Assembly: GCF_018619335.1 (NCBI RefSeq)
Contig: NZ_JAHHDX010000043.1
Location: forward strand, 33,844 to 97,843
From: Alteromonas sp. ALT199
GTDB taxonomy: Bacteria; Pseudomonadota; Gammaproteobacteria; Enterobacterales; Alteromonadaceae
Direction: 5' to 3'
DNA length: 64,000 nucleotides
The notes below the pieces were generated by a model, which saw only the letters and a program-made list of their open reading frames with translations, was not told the DNA's origin and searched no databases. Positions 1-7,863 of the stretch are shown piece by piece. The stretch's first letter is position 1. Every line of letters starts with the position of its first letter. A program made the position numbers and the translations under genes.

Positions 1-834
1 GAGCTAAATTTTGCAGAGATGGACACAGTTCGCGAAGCTATAGCCCAAGACGTTACTATTTCAGACCGCCTTGCCGCACTTGCTGAAGTAGATAGAGTAG
101 TAAAAGTAGCTGCAGAAAAGGCTACTGCTGTAGCGTTACCTAATGAAATCGTTGCGCTTTTGAATAATGAAAATCGAGGAAGCGGCGAAAACGGAGCTGA
201 TCAAAAAGAAACGCTAGTGTCTGATGCAAGCGCAGTTAGTAAGCATAGCGCTAGTCAAAGCTCAATGAAGAATGCAACTGACAACGTCGCGCCATTTGCG
301 CAAAAAGCGAAGAACTCTTATGACGCAAAGCGAAAACAAGCAAAGTGGAAAGGAGTGTCTCCACTTGCAGCAATAGCCGCTAGTGTAGCTGTGTTATCCG
401 GTTTGGTGTTCTTTAATCAACAAAGTGCTGAGACTGCGCAACCTTCGCATTGGGCGAACGTGTCGTTTGTACTTGATAGTCATCTTTCAGGTGAAGCTAA
501 GACATTTGAGGGCGGCGTAACTGTTACTCCTCAGCTTTCTTTTTTAAATACTGATTTTAACTATTGCCGACAGGCTGAAGTGGCATCACGAAATGAACGA
601 AGTGTACTGATTGCTTGTAAAGATAAACAAGGAGCGTGGCAACTCGCCGCAAGCAAGCTAGATGTACTGGGTTCTAGTGAAGGTCAATATCACACTGCCA
701 CTAGCACCAAATCGTTAGAAGATGAGTTAGACAACATGATGGCGTCTGCGCCATTAAACCGAAAGCAAGAGAAAAACGCAATTGAAGCAACTTGGCTAGC
801 TGATAAAGCCGAAGGAGTAGATGATGAAAACTAA
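1..834 (+). CDS. Anti-sigma-factor-like single-span membrane protein, 5' end outside window
   Basis: The reading frame is open from base 1, so the gene starts upstream; the ATG at 19 is probably internal. The visible part has an acidic, Ala-rich N-terminal segment, a basic stretch (KRKQAKWKG), one membrane segment at about residues 115-133 of the part read from base 19, and a C-terminal domain with two cysteines (NYC and IAC). This cytoplasmic head, single span and exported tail resembles RseA-type anti-sigma factors, but I recognise no diagnostic motif, so that is a guess from architecture. It overlaps the following lipoprotein gene, so the two are co-transcribed. Confidence 0.5.
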   Translation, partial: ELNFAEMDTVREAIAQDVTISDRLAALAEVDRVVKVAAEKATAVALPNEIVALLNNENRGSGENGADQKETLVSDASAVSKHSASQSSMKNATDNVAPFAQKAKNSYDAKRKQAKWKGVSPLAAIAASVAVLSGLVFFNQQSAETAQPSHWANVSFVLDSHLSGEAKTFEGGVTVTPQLSFLNTDFNYCRQAEVASRNERSVLIACKDKQGAWQLAASKLDVLGSSEGQYHTATSTKSLEDELDNMMASAPLNRKQEKNAIEATWLADKAEGVDDEN

Positions 835-1345
835 TATTATATTTGTACTTGCGGTATTAATTCTGGCGGGCTGTGCAAGTCAACCCGATTATAGACAAGC
901 AGATAAAGGCGGTTTTGGTTACAACGAAAGTAAGTTAAGTGATACCCAATACCGCGTGCATTTTAAGGCAAAGGGTACGGATAAGGGAAAAGCAATGGAT
1001 TACGCTATGCTGCGCGCAGCAGAGCTAACCTTATTAGAAGGTTATGACTGGTTTGTAGTTACAGACCGAGAAACTTTAGTGGACAAGGAAACAGTGAAAG
1101 CCTCGCCTGCTGCAGGGTTTAGCCAGCGTTATGCACGGGTTACTGACTGCGGTGTACTTACTTGCCGTACGTCTTATCACCCTACAACCCAATTCGAAAC
1201 TGGTGTGTATGTTGGTGGCTCTCAAAAAAGTGAAATCGAGAGTGTTTTAAACATTGAAATAGGTAAAGGTACTCGCCCAACGTCGGCAACCAGTTTTGAC
1301 GCAAGAGAAGTACGCGAAAATCTAGAGCCAAAGATAGAAGAGTAG
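824..1345 (+). CDS. CC0125/CC1285-type lipoprotein
   Basis: A small outer-envelope lipoprotein. The first residues form a lipoprotein signal ending in the lipobox ILAGC. The mature part carries a conserved-looking core with VHFKAKGTDKGKAMDYAMLRAAELTL followed by YDWFVV, the pattern of the CC0125/CC1285 family of Sec-exported proteins of unknown function. Two ATGs lie in tandem at 821 and 824; GGAG at 814-817 fits 824 better. It overlaps the end of the upstream anti-sigma-like gene by a few bases, which suggests translational coupling and a joint envelope-stress role. Function is unknown. Confidence 0.7.
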   Translation: MKTNIIFVLAVLILAGCASQPDYRQADKGGFGYNESKLSDTQYRVHFKAKGTDKGKAMDYAMLRAAELTLLEGYDWFVVTDRETLVDKETVKASPAAGFSQRYARVTDCGVLTCRTSYHPTTQFETGVYVGGSQKSEIESVLNIEIGKGTRPTSATSFDAREVRENLEPKIEE

Positions 1346-1454
1346 GTTTGCTTTTTACAGGTAGCTAATAAACAACGGCTTATGGTTATGTAAGCTTACT
1401 TGAATAGCACACCACAGCCTTAAACTTAATTACTGATTTTAAAACAAACGAAAA

Positions 1455-1477
1455 GGCCACAACATTAAGTTGTGGCC
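1455..1477 (-). terminator. Rho-independent terminator after csbD-like gene
   Basis: A perfect 9-bp stem GGCCACAAC / GTTGTGGCC closes a 5-base loop. Read on the minus strand it is followed by TTTTCGTTTGTTTT, so it best terminates the CsbD gene; it may also stop plus-strand transcription from the lipoprotein gene. Confidence 0.75.
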
Positions 1478-1559
1478 CTCTTAAAATTTGCTCTAACAAA
1501 AGCTAATCTCAGTTAAAAATACGGCCTTTGTTTAATTACCCTAGGGCAAATACAAATCA

Positions 1560-1751
1560 TTAGTTGAAGTATGCATCTACTTCTTTCTCAGCTTCGTCAC
1601 GGCTTTTGCCATACTCCTGCTGAATCTTACCAACTAATTCTTCACGGCGACCATCAATCACGTCTAGGTCGTCATCGGTAAGCTTACCCCATTTCTGTTG
1701 TACCTTACCTTTCATTTCTTTCCAATTACCTTCAATACGATCATTGTTCAT
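1560..1751 (-). CDS. CsbD family general-stress protein
   Basis: A 63-residue hydrophilic protein matching the CsbD family: it opens with NNDRIEGNWKEMKGKVQQKWG and continues with a second repeat-like half, ELVGKIQQEYGKSRDEAE. In many bacteria these small proteins accumulate under stress and in stationary phase; the biochemical role is unknown. A good ribosome site (AAGGAG) sits about 8 bases before the ATG. It is a single-gene unit, with a strong terminator downstream at 1455-1477. Length is typical of the family. Confidence 0.85.
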   Translation of the reverse strand: MNNDRIEGNWKEMKGKVQQKWGKLTDDDLDVIDGRREELVGKIQQEYGKSRDEAEKEVDAYFN

Positions 1752-1950
1752 AACGTGCTCTCCTTATCCAAACAATTGGTTGAGAAAACTGGCGAAAAAA
1801 GTGGCCAGTTACACTAGTGAAAGCAAATGGTATTCCATGGTGTAGGTTTTTGATAAATAGTCAATTATCTTATTTTTAAAGTGCTGGCAATATGTTTTTC
1901 ATGCAGAATTTACAAACCGTTGCAAACACTACAGAGCAATAAATCAAACA

Positions 1951-2724
1951 TCAGGCGAACGTTTTGGCGAATGCTTCGCTATCCTGCCTCTTTTCTATTT
2001 TATGCTGGTCTTCGCTACGACCTTTTTTCCAATAGCTACTTATATAAACATTCTCATGAGCCACGGCTTTCTCATCCTTAAGCCATACTCTGATGGCTCG
2101 CATGTCAGCGAATTCGCATGCTACCCAAACTGTAGGAGTACCTTCTAGCCAATCAAGCTGTGTTATGCGATGTGGTAAAGGCTGTTCATGCTCCCATATC
2201 ACCGTAATTCCTTCGGGTGTTTCAAGCGCAACCGCGTCTCTTGGATCTTGAATTTTAATTACCGCATAGCCTTTGGCATGTGAGGGAAGCGTTGCCAGGT
2301 GGTTTCTAATACTGGGAAGTGCAGTCATATCGCCTGCCAATAGCACCCAGTCATAATGTTCATTTAAGCCTTTGCTTGAGCCTGGACCTGCTAATGTAAT
2401 GACGTCACCAGGTTTAGTACTTGTAGCCCACGCTGAAGCAGGCCCCGTTTTTCCGTCATTTGCATGAATAACCATATCTAGAACCATTTCAGGTTTATCA
2501 GCATCGAAGTAGGCAACCGTGTAAGTGCGCATTGCCACTTGGCTCATATCAGTAGGTTCGGTAAGTGGGTTTCCGTTTTTATCGAACATAAGCTTTACGT
2601 AAGCGCCAGCGGCGACGGCAGGAAAAGAGCGAAGATCTTCACCACCCAGATGAACACGCTGCATAGTAGGGGTTATACGAACAGACTGCATAACAATAGC
2701 TTGGCGAGGTTGTGGTTTAGACAT
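1951..2724 (-). CDS. Siderophore-interacting protein (FAD-dependent ferric-siderophore reductase)
   Basis: A 257-residue cytoplasmic flavoprotein of the SIP/ViuB family, which reduces imported ferric siderophores to release Fe(II). The FAD-binding motif RTYTVAYFD lies near residues 65-73, followed by the MVIHANDGKTGPASAWA segment, and the NAD(P)H-side domain contains WVLLAGDMTALPSI. The start is supported by AAGGAG upstream. A Fur-like box lies just upstream at 2761-2779, so iron repression is expected. The closest neighbour is an MFS exporter; no siderophore synthesis genes or ferric-siderophore receptor are in view, which suggests use of externally made siderophores. Confidence 0.9.
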   Translation of the reverse strand: MSKPQPRQAIVMQSVRITPTMQRVHLGGEDLRSFPAVAAGAYVKLMFDKNGNPLTEPTDMSQVAMRTYTVAYFDADKPEMVLDMVIHANDGKTGPASAWATSTKPGDVITLAGPGSSKGLNEHYDWVLLAGDMTALPSIRNHLATLPSHAKGYAVIKIQDPRDAVALETPEGITVIWEHEQPLPHRITQLDWLEGTPTVWVACEFADMRAIRVWLKDEKAVAHENVYISSYWKKGRSEDQHKIEKRQDSEAFAKTFA

Positions 2725-2760
2725 TAACTTCTCCTTAAAAATTCAACCGATATTTTATTT

Positions 2761-2779
2761 GATAATGGTTCTCATTACT
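2761..2779 (-). promoter_or_regulatory. Fur box upstream of siderophore-interacting protein gene
   Basis: GATAATGGTTCTCATTACT is a 19-bp interrupted palindrome close to the classical Fur consensus GATAATGATAATCATTATC (14 of 19 by eye). It lies 37 bp upstream of the SIP start codon in an AT-rich promoter region, which is the expected place for iron-responsive repression. Confidence 0.7.
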
Positions 2780-2928
2780 ATTTCTTAAGATGAGATGATA
2801 ACGTTTGTTAAATTCTATTTTTTAGATTAAAGAAGAGTTTTTTGGGTATTACTACAACAATTAGGGTCGTGATAACGAAAGTGGAGCTTGAGAAAGCTGC
2901 TGCGGTAAAAAAGGATCAGGCAAAAGAA

Positions 2929-2948
2929 AAGGGGCTAATAAGCCCCTT
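2929..2948 (-). terminator. Rho-independent terminator, minus strand
   Basis: An 8-bp stem AAGGGGCT / AGCCCCTT with a 4-base loop. On the minus strand it runs into TTCTTTT, so it can end the transcript of the MFS gene whose stop is at 3146. The rest of the 420-bp gap between 2725 and 3145 holds only the Fur box and no supported gene. Confidence 0.6.
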
Positions 2949-3145
2949 AAAAAAACCACAACATAACTTGGAAAACACATTTACACACCACAAAGACGCA
3001 CACTCAACGACTTCATGTATAAAGTAAGATAGCCAAATCCTGAAAAGGTTCCGCTTTTTTAAAAATAAATGATAAAAAAATAAATATCTTTGAAAAACGT
3101 TGATAAAACACACGGGTGTGCGCCTTTGGTTTCGGCTTTTAAAAC

Positions 3146-4360
3146 TTACTTGGTGCGGCTAGCTCTTCGCAGCGTTATAAAGACCACACATGTTGTAACG
3201 GCAATTAATGCTGACGCTACAGCAAAAGGTAAAGTGATATTGAACTGGTAAATAGCAGCAGCTAAAGGTGGCCCTATTACATAGCCCATGGCGGTGGTAG
3301 CCGTAATTAACCCCGTTATAGTAGCTTGTTGAGAAGGCGCGCAATAGGTTGTTGCCGCTGCAGCTAATGATGGGTAGGCCATACCCATACCTAGCCCCAT
3401 CAAAGCCATGGCAATATAAAGTACAAACAATGAGTGTTGAAGGAACAGTAACAGGTAGGCCAATCCCAATAATGGAAGTGCGAGCGTGATCATAGTTTCT
3501 TTACTTAAACGCCCTTTTTGTACCCACCCAAATTGCGCAGTAAGAGACGCTGCGGCACTCACCATCATAGCAAAACCCACTTGTCGAGCGGCTTCAACAG
3601 GCGTGTAATGATAAAAGTCGATAAAAAAGAAGCCTAGCGACTGCTGCATCATTGCCATGGCGCAGAATACGCAAATACACGCGGCAATAAACACGTAAGG
3701 CACTTTAGTGCGAGGTTGTTTATCTTCGTTTGTATGCCAGGTAGTCTGCTGCTGGGATAAAGGTGGTGAAATCGGTAGTTTAAAATACACCAATGCCAAA
3801 GCTAATAGAGTTAAGACAACAATACTGTATAAAGGTGCTAATAAACCAAATCCGACTAATAGCCCTGCGTAAGCTGGCCCAACAATTTGACCTACATTAC
3901 TTGCAGAGGTTACCTTACTAATAGCGCTTACTCTGGCCTGGGGCGAACTTATAGCCACAGCGTAACCTACGGCAGATGGCGGTGTTGCAGACATAATAGT
4001 AGACTGCAAACTGCGACTTATTAGTAACGCCAAAAACAAATTAGTACCGCTAATAAAGCCAGAAAATCCTGCCATCCAAGCGCTTGCAAAGGCAAATGTA
4101 CCCAAGCTATAGCCGGTTAACCCCACCATTAAAATGCGTTTAAACCCTACGCGCTTTGCTACTTTACTCCATACATTAGTGCCAAATGCGAAAATTAACG
4201 CGGAGCTCGACATGATTGTTGCTATGTGAAACTCAGAAAGGTTGGCTTGGCGCCCCATGGAGGGAAGCGTAGTTAGCATGACGCTTTGACCAACAGATGT
4301 AGCAAGCAGTGCGCAAAAAAGCACTTTAAAAACAATGGAGGATGCAGAAGGCGATAACAC
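3146..4360 (-). CDS. MFS transporter, drug/siderophore-exporter type
   Basis: A 12-span major facilitator. The hydrophobic segments are regularly spaced, and loop 2-3 holds the motif-A-like KVAKRVGFKRILMVG. The open frame extends to a TTG at 4435, but that codon lies inside a terminator hairpin; a GTG at 4360 preceded by AGGG is a better start and keeps the first membrane span. The substrate cannot be told. The position next to a Fur-boxed siderophore-interacting protein allows an EntS-like siderophore exporter or a general drug exporter. It is transcribed on its own, ending at the terminator near 2940. Confidence 0.75.
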   Translation of the reverse strand: MLSPSASSIVFKVLFCALLATSVGQSVMLTTLPSMGRQANLSEFHIATIMSSSALIFAFGTNVWSKVAKRVGFKRILMVGLTGYSLGTFAFASAWMAGFSGFISGTNLFLALLISRSLQSTIMSATPPSAVGYAVAISSPQARVSAISKVTSASNVGQIVGPAYAGLLVGFGLLAPLYSIVVLTLLALALVYFKLPISPPLSQQQTTWHTNEDKQPRTKVPYVFIAACICVFCAMAMMQQSLGFFFIDFYHYTPVEAARQVGFAMMVSAAASLTAQFGWVQKGRLSKETMITLALPLLGLAYLLLFLQHSLFVLYIAMALMGLGMGMAYPSLAAAATTYCAPSQQATITGLITATTAMGYVIGPPLAAAIYQFNITLPFAVASALIAVTTCVVFITLRRASRTK

Positions 4361-4420
4361 GCAGGAAGCCCTTTTTGTAGGCGGCGACAATCTTGTTAAT
4401 ATTATCACAAATGAAGATAA

Positions 4421-4444
4421 AAAAATGCCCGCCAAAGGCGGGCC
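4421..4444 (-). terminator. Strong rho-independent terminator of the GGA-rich RNA
   Basis: GCCCGCC / GGCGGGC is a perfect 7-bp stem with a 3-base loop. On the minus strand it is followed directly by ATTTTTTTA. No minus-strand gene lies just upstream, so it must end a non-coding transcript. Confidence 0.8.
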
Positions 4445-4917
4445 AAAATCAGAGGTATGTAAAGGCCGGGATGGGCCCTTGAGGGGAGAGGAATGTCGTC
4501 GGGTGACAACTCACTAATAATATCGACGACATTACCAGTGTCCTCACTATGGTCTCGTTGAAGTAACACACATGTACGCTCAACGAATCCAAATAGGGTC
4601 AACAATCCTTTGCTGCACGAGACATCACTGTCAGTGCTTGCGATGAAGGTACTCAGAGCTTGTTTGCAATCCTTATGAAACAAGAGCAATGCATCCTGCG
4701 AGTTTATCTAGGTTTTCTTTTACCTAACCTCCTCATCGACCAGCAATTTAACGAATCTTCTACAGTCATCCTTCAATTCCAAACACTGACTAGTCCAATT
4801 ATCCTTGGTGACCATTCCATTTGCTTCCTATGTCGTCACCTTCAGTATTTAAAATCTACGTAACTTGGCCTCTCCGTCACTAAAGCCGTCCTGGCTACAA
4901 ATTACGTTCTGTGTTTA
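4421..4917 (-). ncRNA. csrB: Candidate CsrB/RsmZ-type sRNA (CsrA-sequestering)
   Basis: This gap of about 840 bp has no credible gene. Read on the minus strand it contains about 15 GGA trinucleotides between 4920 and 4541, nine of them as AGGA (for example CAGGAT, AAGGAT, GAGGAC). That is more than double the number expected by chance. The transcript would end in a strong GC hairpin with a T run at 4421-4444. This is the design of CsrB/RsmZ RNAs, which hold many CsrA dimers through GGA loops. A possible promoter lies at 4924-4951. I found no full-length GacA box; a shorter TGTA-N6-TACA dyad lies at 5078-5091. The ends are estimates. Confidence 0.6.
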
Positions 4918-4923
4918 TCCGTT

Positions 4924-4951
4924 AGTCTAATGTATGCGTGTTCTGTGCCAA
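4924..4951 (-). promoter_or_regulatory. Possible sigma-70 promoter of the GGA-rich RNA
   Basis: On the minus strand, TTGGCA (4951-4946) is separated by 16 bases from TAGACT (4929-4924). This would start RNA near 4917. The match to the -35 box is good and to the -10 box moderate. Confidence 0.4.
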
Positions 4952-5158
4952 ACCTTAATAAAATTTTAAATTTATCTATCTCACTGAATTTTATCCATAT
5001 TTTGATTTGTTTTCTTTTTTTATTCTTCAAGATATACAGCGGAGATATTAGTACTATGTAGAATTTTCCCGGTGGCGTGTAGCGTTTTACAAACACACCG
5101 TAGACGCTTAAATAACATTTTGCAGAGATAAACGTTTCTCGCATAATACTGGACTGTG

Positions 5159-5183
5159 ATATGTTATAACGTGTTCAACATAT
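5159..5183 (+). promoter_or_regulatory. Zur-like dyad upstream of DUF3299 operon
   Basis: ATATGTT-N11-AACATAT, with the left arm embedded in GATATGTTATAAC, which is one good half of the gammaproteobacterial Zur consensus. The right half is spaced wider than in the classical box. It sits 23 bp before the GTG start of the first DUF3299 gene. The neighbouring zinc genes make Zur control likely, but this site is weaker than the one at 10114. Confidence 0.4.
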
Positions 5184-5205
5184 ATATAGTATTTAGGTTG
5201 CGTTA

Positions 5206-5787
5206 GTGAAATCTTCTGTCACGCTCTTTAGCGTAAAATTCGGTTTAATTGCAGTGTTACTGAGTCTAGTAAGCGTACTTAACTTAGCCTCGGCTACTGT
5301 TTATGAGGAAATAGACTGGGTAGCGCTTATGCCTGAGGATGACTTGAGTGCGCTATTGAACAGACCAGAAATTTTAAACGATATCGCTGATGGGTCCGCC
5401 GCTGACTCTATTGATGATTTTACCTCGAAGCAGCTAGAAGACGAACAAGCGCAGCGATACCAGCAAGCGCTAGTGTCGGCGCGAGTGATAGATGCTTTTG
5501 ACGGAAAAGCCATCCGCATACCCGGATTTATTGTGCCTTTAGAGCAAAACGAAGAACAAAAGGCTACAGCCTTTTTCGTAGTACCTTATTTTGGTGCTTG
5601 TTTACATATGCCGCCACCGCCGCCAAATCAAATCTTGTATGTTGAATATAAGGAAGGCATTGCAATAGAAAACTTGTACGACCCTTATTGGTTTGAAGGC
5701 ACGGTAAAAATTGACAACCACGAAAGCGCACTAGGTACATCTGCCTATTCATTGGTGCTAGATAGCTTTGCACTTTACGAGGAGTAA
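5206..5787 (+). CDS. DUF3299 exported protein (first of pair)
   Basis: A 193-residue secreted protein with an N-terminal signal segment (about residues 8-30). The DUF3299 core contains SGFIV-like RIPGFIVPLE followed by FFVVPYFGACLHMPPPPPNQ, in which Cys132 and His134 could bind metal. The family is of unknown function but often lies with FtsX-type ABC transporters and zinc-uptake genes in marine gammaproteobacteria (remembered, not checked). The GTG start at 5206 has AGG upstream. It leads a three-gene unit with 5793-6239 and a second DUF3299 gene; a Zur-like dyad precedes it. Confidence 0.8.
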   Translation: MKSSVTLFSVKFGLIAVLLSLVSVLNLASATVYEEIDWVALMPEDDLSALLNRPEILNDIADGSAADSIDDFTSKQLEDEQAQRYQQALVSARVIDAFDGKAIRIPGFIVPLEQNEEQKATAFFVVPYFGACLHMPPPPPNQILYVEYKEGIAIENLYDPYWFEGTVKIDNHESALGTSAYSLVLDSFALYEE

Positions 5788-5792
5788 CTGAG

Positions 5793-6239
5793 ATGAAAAA
5801 GACACTAGTTGCAGCCACAGTCTTATCAAGCCTAATAGCATTTTATAGCACTGCATGTGAACTACACGCAAGCATGGGGAATATGCAGTTTGGTTTTCAG
5901 CACCCTATGATGCAGCAGCATTTGGCGACGGCGAAAGAGCCGCTTATCTCGCTTAATATTGATAGGAAGCGTGAAGTCATTAAGCTTGAAGAATCTGCTG
6001 TACCGTTGCGATTTACAATTCCCTCGAACTATAAAGAAGTGAGTGTAGATGTATTGGCAAGCGACGGTGTAACGCTACTTTCACCACAGCGATTCACTCT
6101 GCTTTCAGCTAAAGGCGAACAAGCTATTAGCTTTCAGGCCCAAAAAGCAGGTACACACGAGCTCGTACTTAAAGTGTATGCACTTAAAAAGAATGTGCCG
6201 GTAACTTACACGCGTAAAGTCAAAATTTTAGCGAGTTAA
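5793..6239 (+). CDS. Periplasmic protein of unknown function
   Basis: A 148-residue protein with a signal peptide (MKKTLVAATVLSSLIAFYSTA). The segment after it is rich in Met and His (HASMGNMQFGFQHPMMQQH, about residues 25-43), which could bind a soft metal. The C-terminal half (VPLRFTIP ... THELVLKVYAL ... YTRKVKILAS) looks like an immunoglobulin-like beta sandwich. I do not recognise the family. It lies 5 bp after one DUF3299 gene and 16 bp before the other, so it most likely works with them. GAG precedes the ATG at a short distance. Confidence 0.7.
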   Translation: MKKTLVAATVLSSLIAFYSTACELHASMGNMQFGFQHPMMQQHLATAKEPLISLNIDRKREVIKLEESAVPLRFTIPSNYKEVSVDVLASDGVTLLSPQRFTLLSAKGEQAISFQAQKAGTHELVLKVYALKKNVPVTYTRKVKILAS

Positions 6240-6255
6240 AGTGCTTGGAGAAAGT

Positions 6256-6984
6256 ATGAAGCGAGCCACTTTTTTTTCATTGGCCTCTCTTGTAGTTTTC
6301 ACAGCATTGGGCACGTTGGTAGGGCTGGGGCTCAGTGGCAAATTGAATAGCGTTATTGAAAGCTTGTTTGATAATAACGCCGTTATTTACCAAGACGGTA
6401 GCAGATTAAAATCAGCTCAACAATATATGCCGCTATCCTGGGATGCGCTCTTACCTGAAGCCGAAAAGGCGTTATTGGGCAAGGCCCAATCTACTAAAAA
6501 TTCGCAACAGAATTTACCTCTTCATGAGCAGGTATTTCAGTCTATTCAGCGTACGTTTGACGACGAGTACCAGCAAGCGCTTATCTCAGTTAATACGGTA
6601 GATTCATTTAACGGTAAGTACATCGAGCTTAGTGGGTTTATTGTGCCTGTTGAAGCTAATGCAGAACGTGAAATAACGGCATTTTTCATTGTTCCATATT
6701 TTGGAGCGTGTATTCACTACCCGCCGCCCCCACCTAATCAAATTGTGTTTGTTTCATTGAATAATGACCATCAACAAGGTGGTATTAGTGGAATAGACAT
6801 CCAGCAGGCTTATACCTTCTCGGGTAAGTTTTCTACAGGACTTTATGAAGACCCTCAGGGAACATCAGCTTACTTACTGGATGTGTTAGAAATAAAGCCC
6901 TATAAAGGGCTTGGAAATGGCATAGACGATGAAAAAGCAGAATTAGGAAACGGCGCTTTTCATATAGAAAGCGATAATCGTTAA
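6256..6984 (+). CDS. DUF3299 membrane-anchored protein (second of pair)
   Basis: A 242-residue paralogue of the gene at 5206. It has a single N-terminal membrane segment (about residues 6-28) and the same core: IELSGFIVPVE then FFIVPYFGACIHYPPPPPNQ, keeping Cys152 and His154. The frame opens at a GTG at 6241, but TTGGAGA at 6245-6251 points to the ATG at 6256. The paired DUF3299 proteins share the Cys-x-His-proline tract exactly, so that tract is probably the functional site. Function unknown; the neighbourhood suggests zinc handling at the membrane. Confidence 0.8.
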   Translation: MKRATFFSLASLVVFTALGTLVGLGLSGKLNSVIESLFDNNAVIYQDGSRLKSAQQYMPLSWDALLPEAEKALLGKAQSTKNSQQNLPLHEQVFQSIQRTFDDEYQQALISVNTVDSFNGKYIELSGFIVPVEANAEREITAFFIVPYFGACIHYPPPPPNQIVFVSLNNDHQQGGISGIDIQQAYTFSGKFSTGLYEDPQGTSAYLLDVLEIKPYKGLGNGIDDEKAELGNGAFHIESDNR

Positions 6985-7002
6985 TTCTGCGTTTTTAGTT
7001 AA

Positions 7003-7845
7003 TTACCAAGAACCGTACATTGGGTTTGGCAGAATGAAAATCTCTGTGCCAACTTGTGGCATGAGCGAGTCCACATTCGCAGACTCTTGGGTTACGCCGC
7101 CCACATCTTCAATATTGTCGCCAATTTGCATGATAATAGTGTGAGGTGCGGCCCACGTAGATGACGCGTCTTTAGACGTATTTGAACATGCGATTTTACC
7201 TTGAGTAAGCTGTGTTCTGCGTAAGTCTTTGTCATTAACCATACCTTCTTGTCCGACTGCTTCTTTGTCTGCAGCAATGCGGCCAACCACGCAAGTATTG
7301 CTGGTGGTAAGCGGTAGACCTTGCGCCAATAGGTTTGCCCAAGTGTGGTTATCAAGAGTCTTATCACGATTCGTAATAAGCGCCACTTTTCCATTTCGCT
7401 TAACAACCTCGTCGATAAAATCAGCGACGCCAGGCACCAGTGTGGCTTCTTCACGCTTTACCCAATCAGCCCAGCTTTTTGATGAATAACCCAAGCCGTT
7501 ACTCTCGCGCTCTTTTTGGTAGGTACTATTGTCCAGCACGGTTTCATCAACATCCATGACTACAACGTCGCCTTCAGCGAAACGCGTTGGCAGTGCGGCA
7601 ATTGCCTGGTTGTAAACAAAGCTTGAGAGGACAGGGTACTCTTTGCTACTGGTTTGGTATAGCACAGCGTTAGAAAGCGTATGTGCTTTTTCACCCGCCA
7701 GCGAGGTTGATGGTGTTGACGAGCATGCCGCGATAACTGACACCGCAGCGCTAATGCACGCTAGTTTGCTGATATCAGTAAATTTATTAACAGATAACAA
7801 TGTTATTTTCCTTTTATCGTTTCTTCTGCCTGCGTATTTCAACAT
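7003..7845 (-). CDS. e(P4)-family 5'-nucleotidase / acid phosphatase lipoprotein
   Basis: A class C HAD-type phosphatase tethered to the envelope. The lipobox AAC ends at Cys41, and the HAD motif I VVMDVDETVLDN gives the Asp98/Asp100 pair; ALITNRDKT and QIGDNIEDVGG provide further HAD motifs. In Haemophilus, e(P4) dephosphorylates NMN and nucleotides in the periplasm. The ATG at 7845 has no ribosome site, whereas a TTG at 7800 has AAAGGA at good spacing and would give a compact lipoprotein signal; either start is possible. It follows folE2 closely on the same strand and probably shares its mRNA. Confidence 0.85.
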   Translation of the reverse strand: MLKYAGRRNDKRKITLLSVNKFTDISKLACISAAVSVIAACSSTPSTSLAGEKAHTLSNAVLYQTSSKEYPVLSSFVYNQAIAALPTRFAEGDVVVMDVDETVLDNSTYQKERESNGLGYSSKSWADWVKREEATLVPGVADFIDEVVKRNGKVALITNRDKTLDNHTWANLLAQGLPLTTSNTCVVGRIAADKEAVGQEGMVNDKDLRRTQLTQGKIACSNTSKDASSTWAAPHTIIMQIGDNIEDVGGVTQESANVDSLMPQVGTEIFILPNPMYGSW

Positions 7846-7863
7846 ACATAACCACGTATGAAC

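Noticed and set aside
2842..3113. Short frames on both strands between the SIP and MFS genes
   Set aside because: They overlap each other and the terminator at 2929, with low-complexity composition and no recognisable domain.
4405..4689. 94-codon minus-strand frame as a protein gene
   Set aside because: It begins at a TTG without ribosome site, and its last codons run through the terminator hairpin. The GGA-rich RNA explains the region better.
5078..5091. GacA box for the GGA-rich RNA
   Set aside because: TGTA-N6-TACA is shorter than the usual TGTAAG-N6-CTTACA, so it is mentioned but not called.
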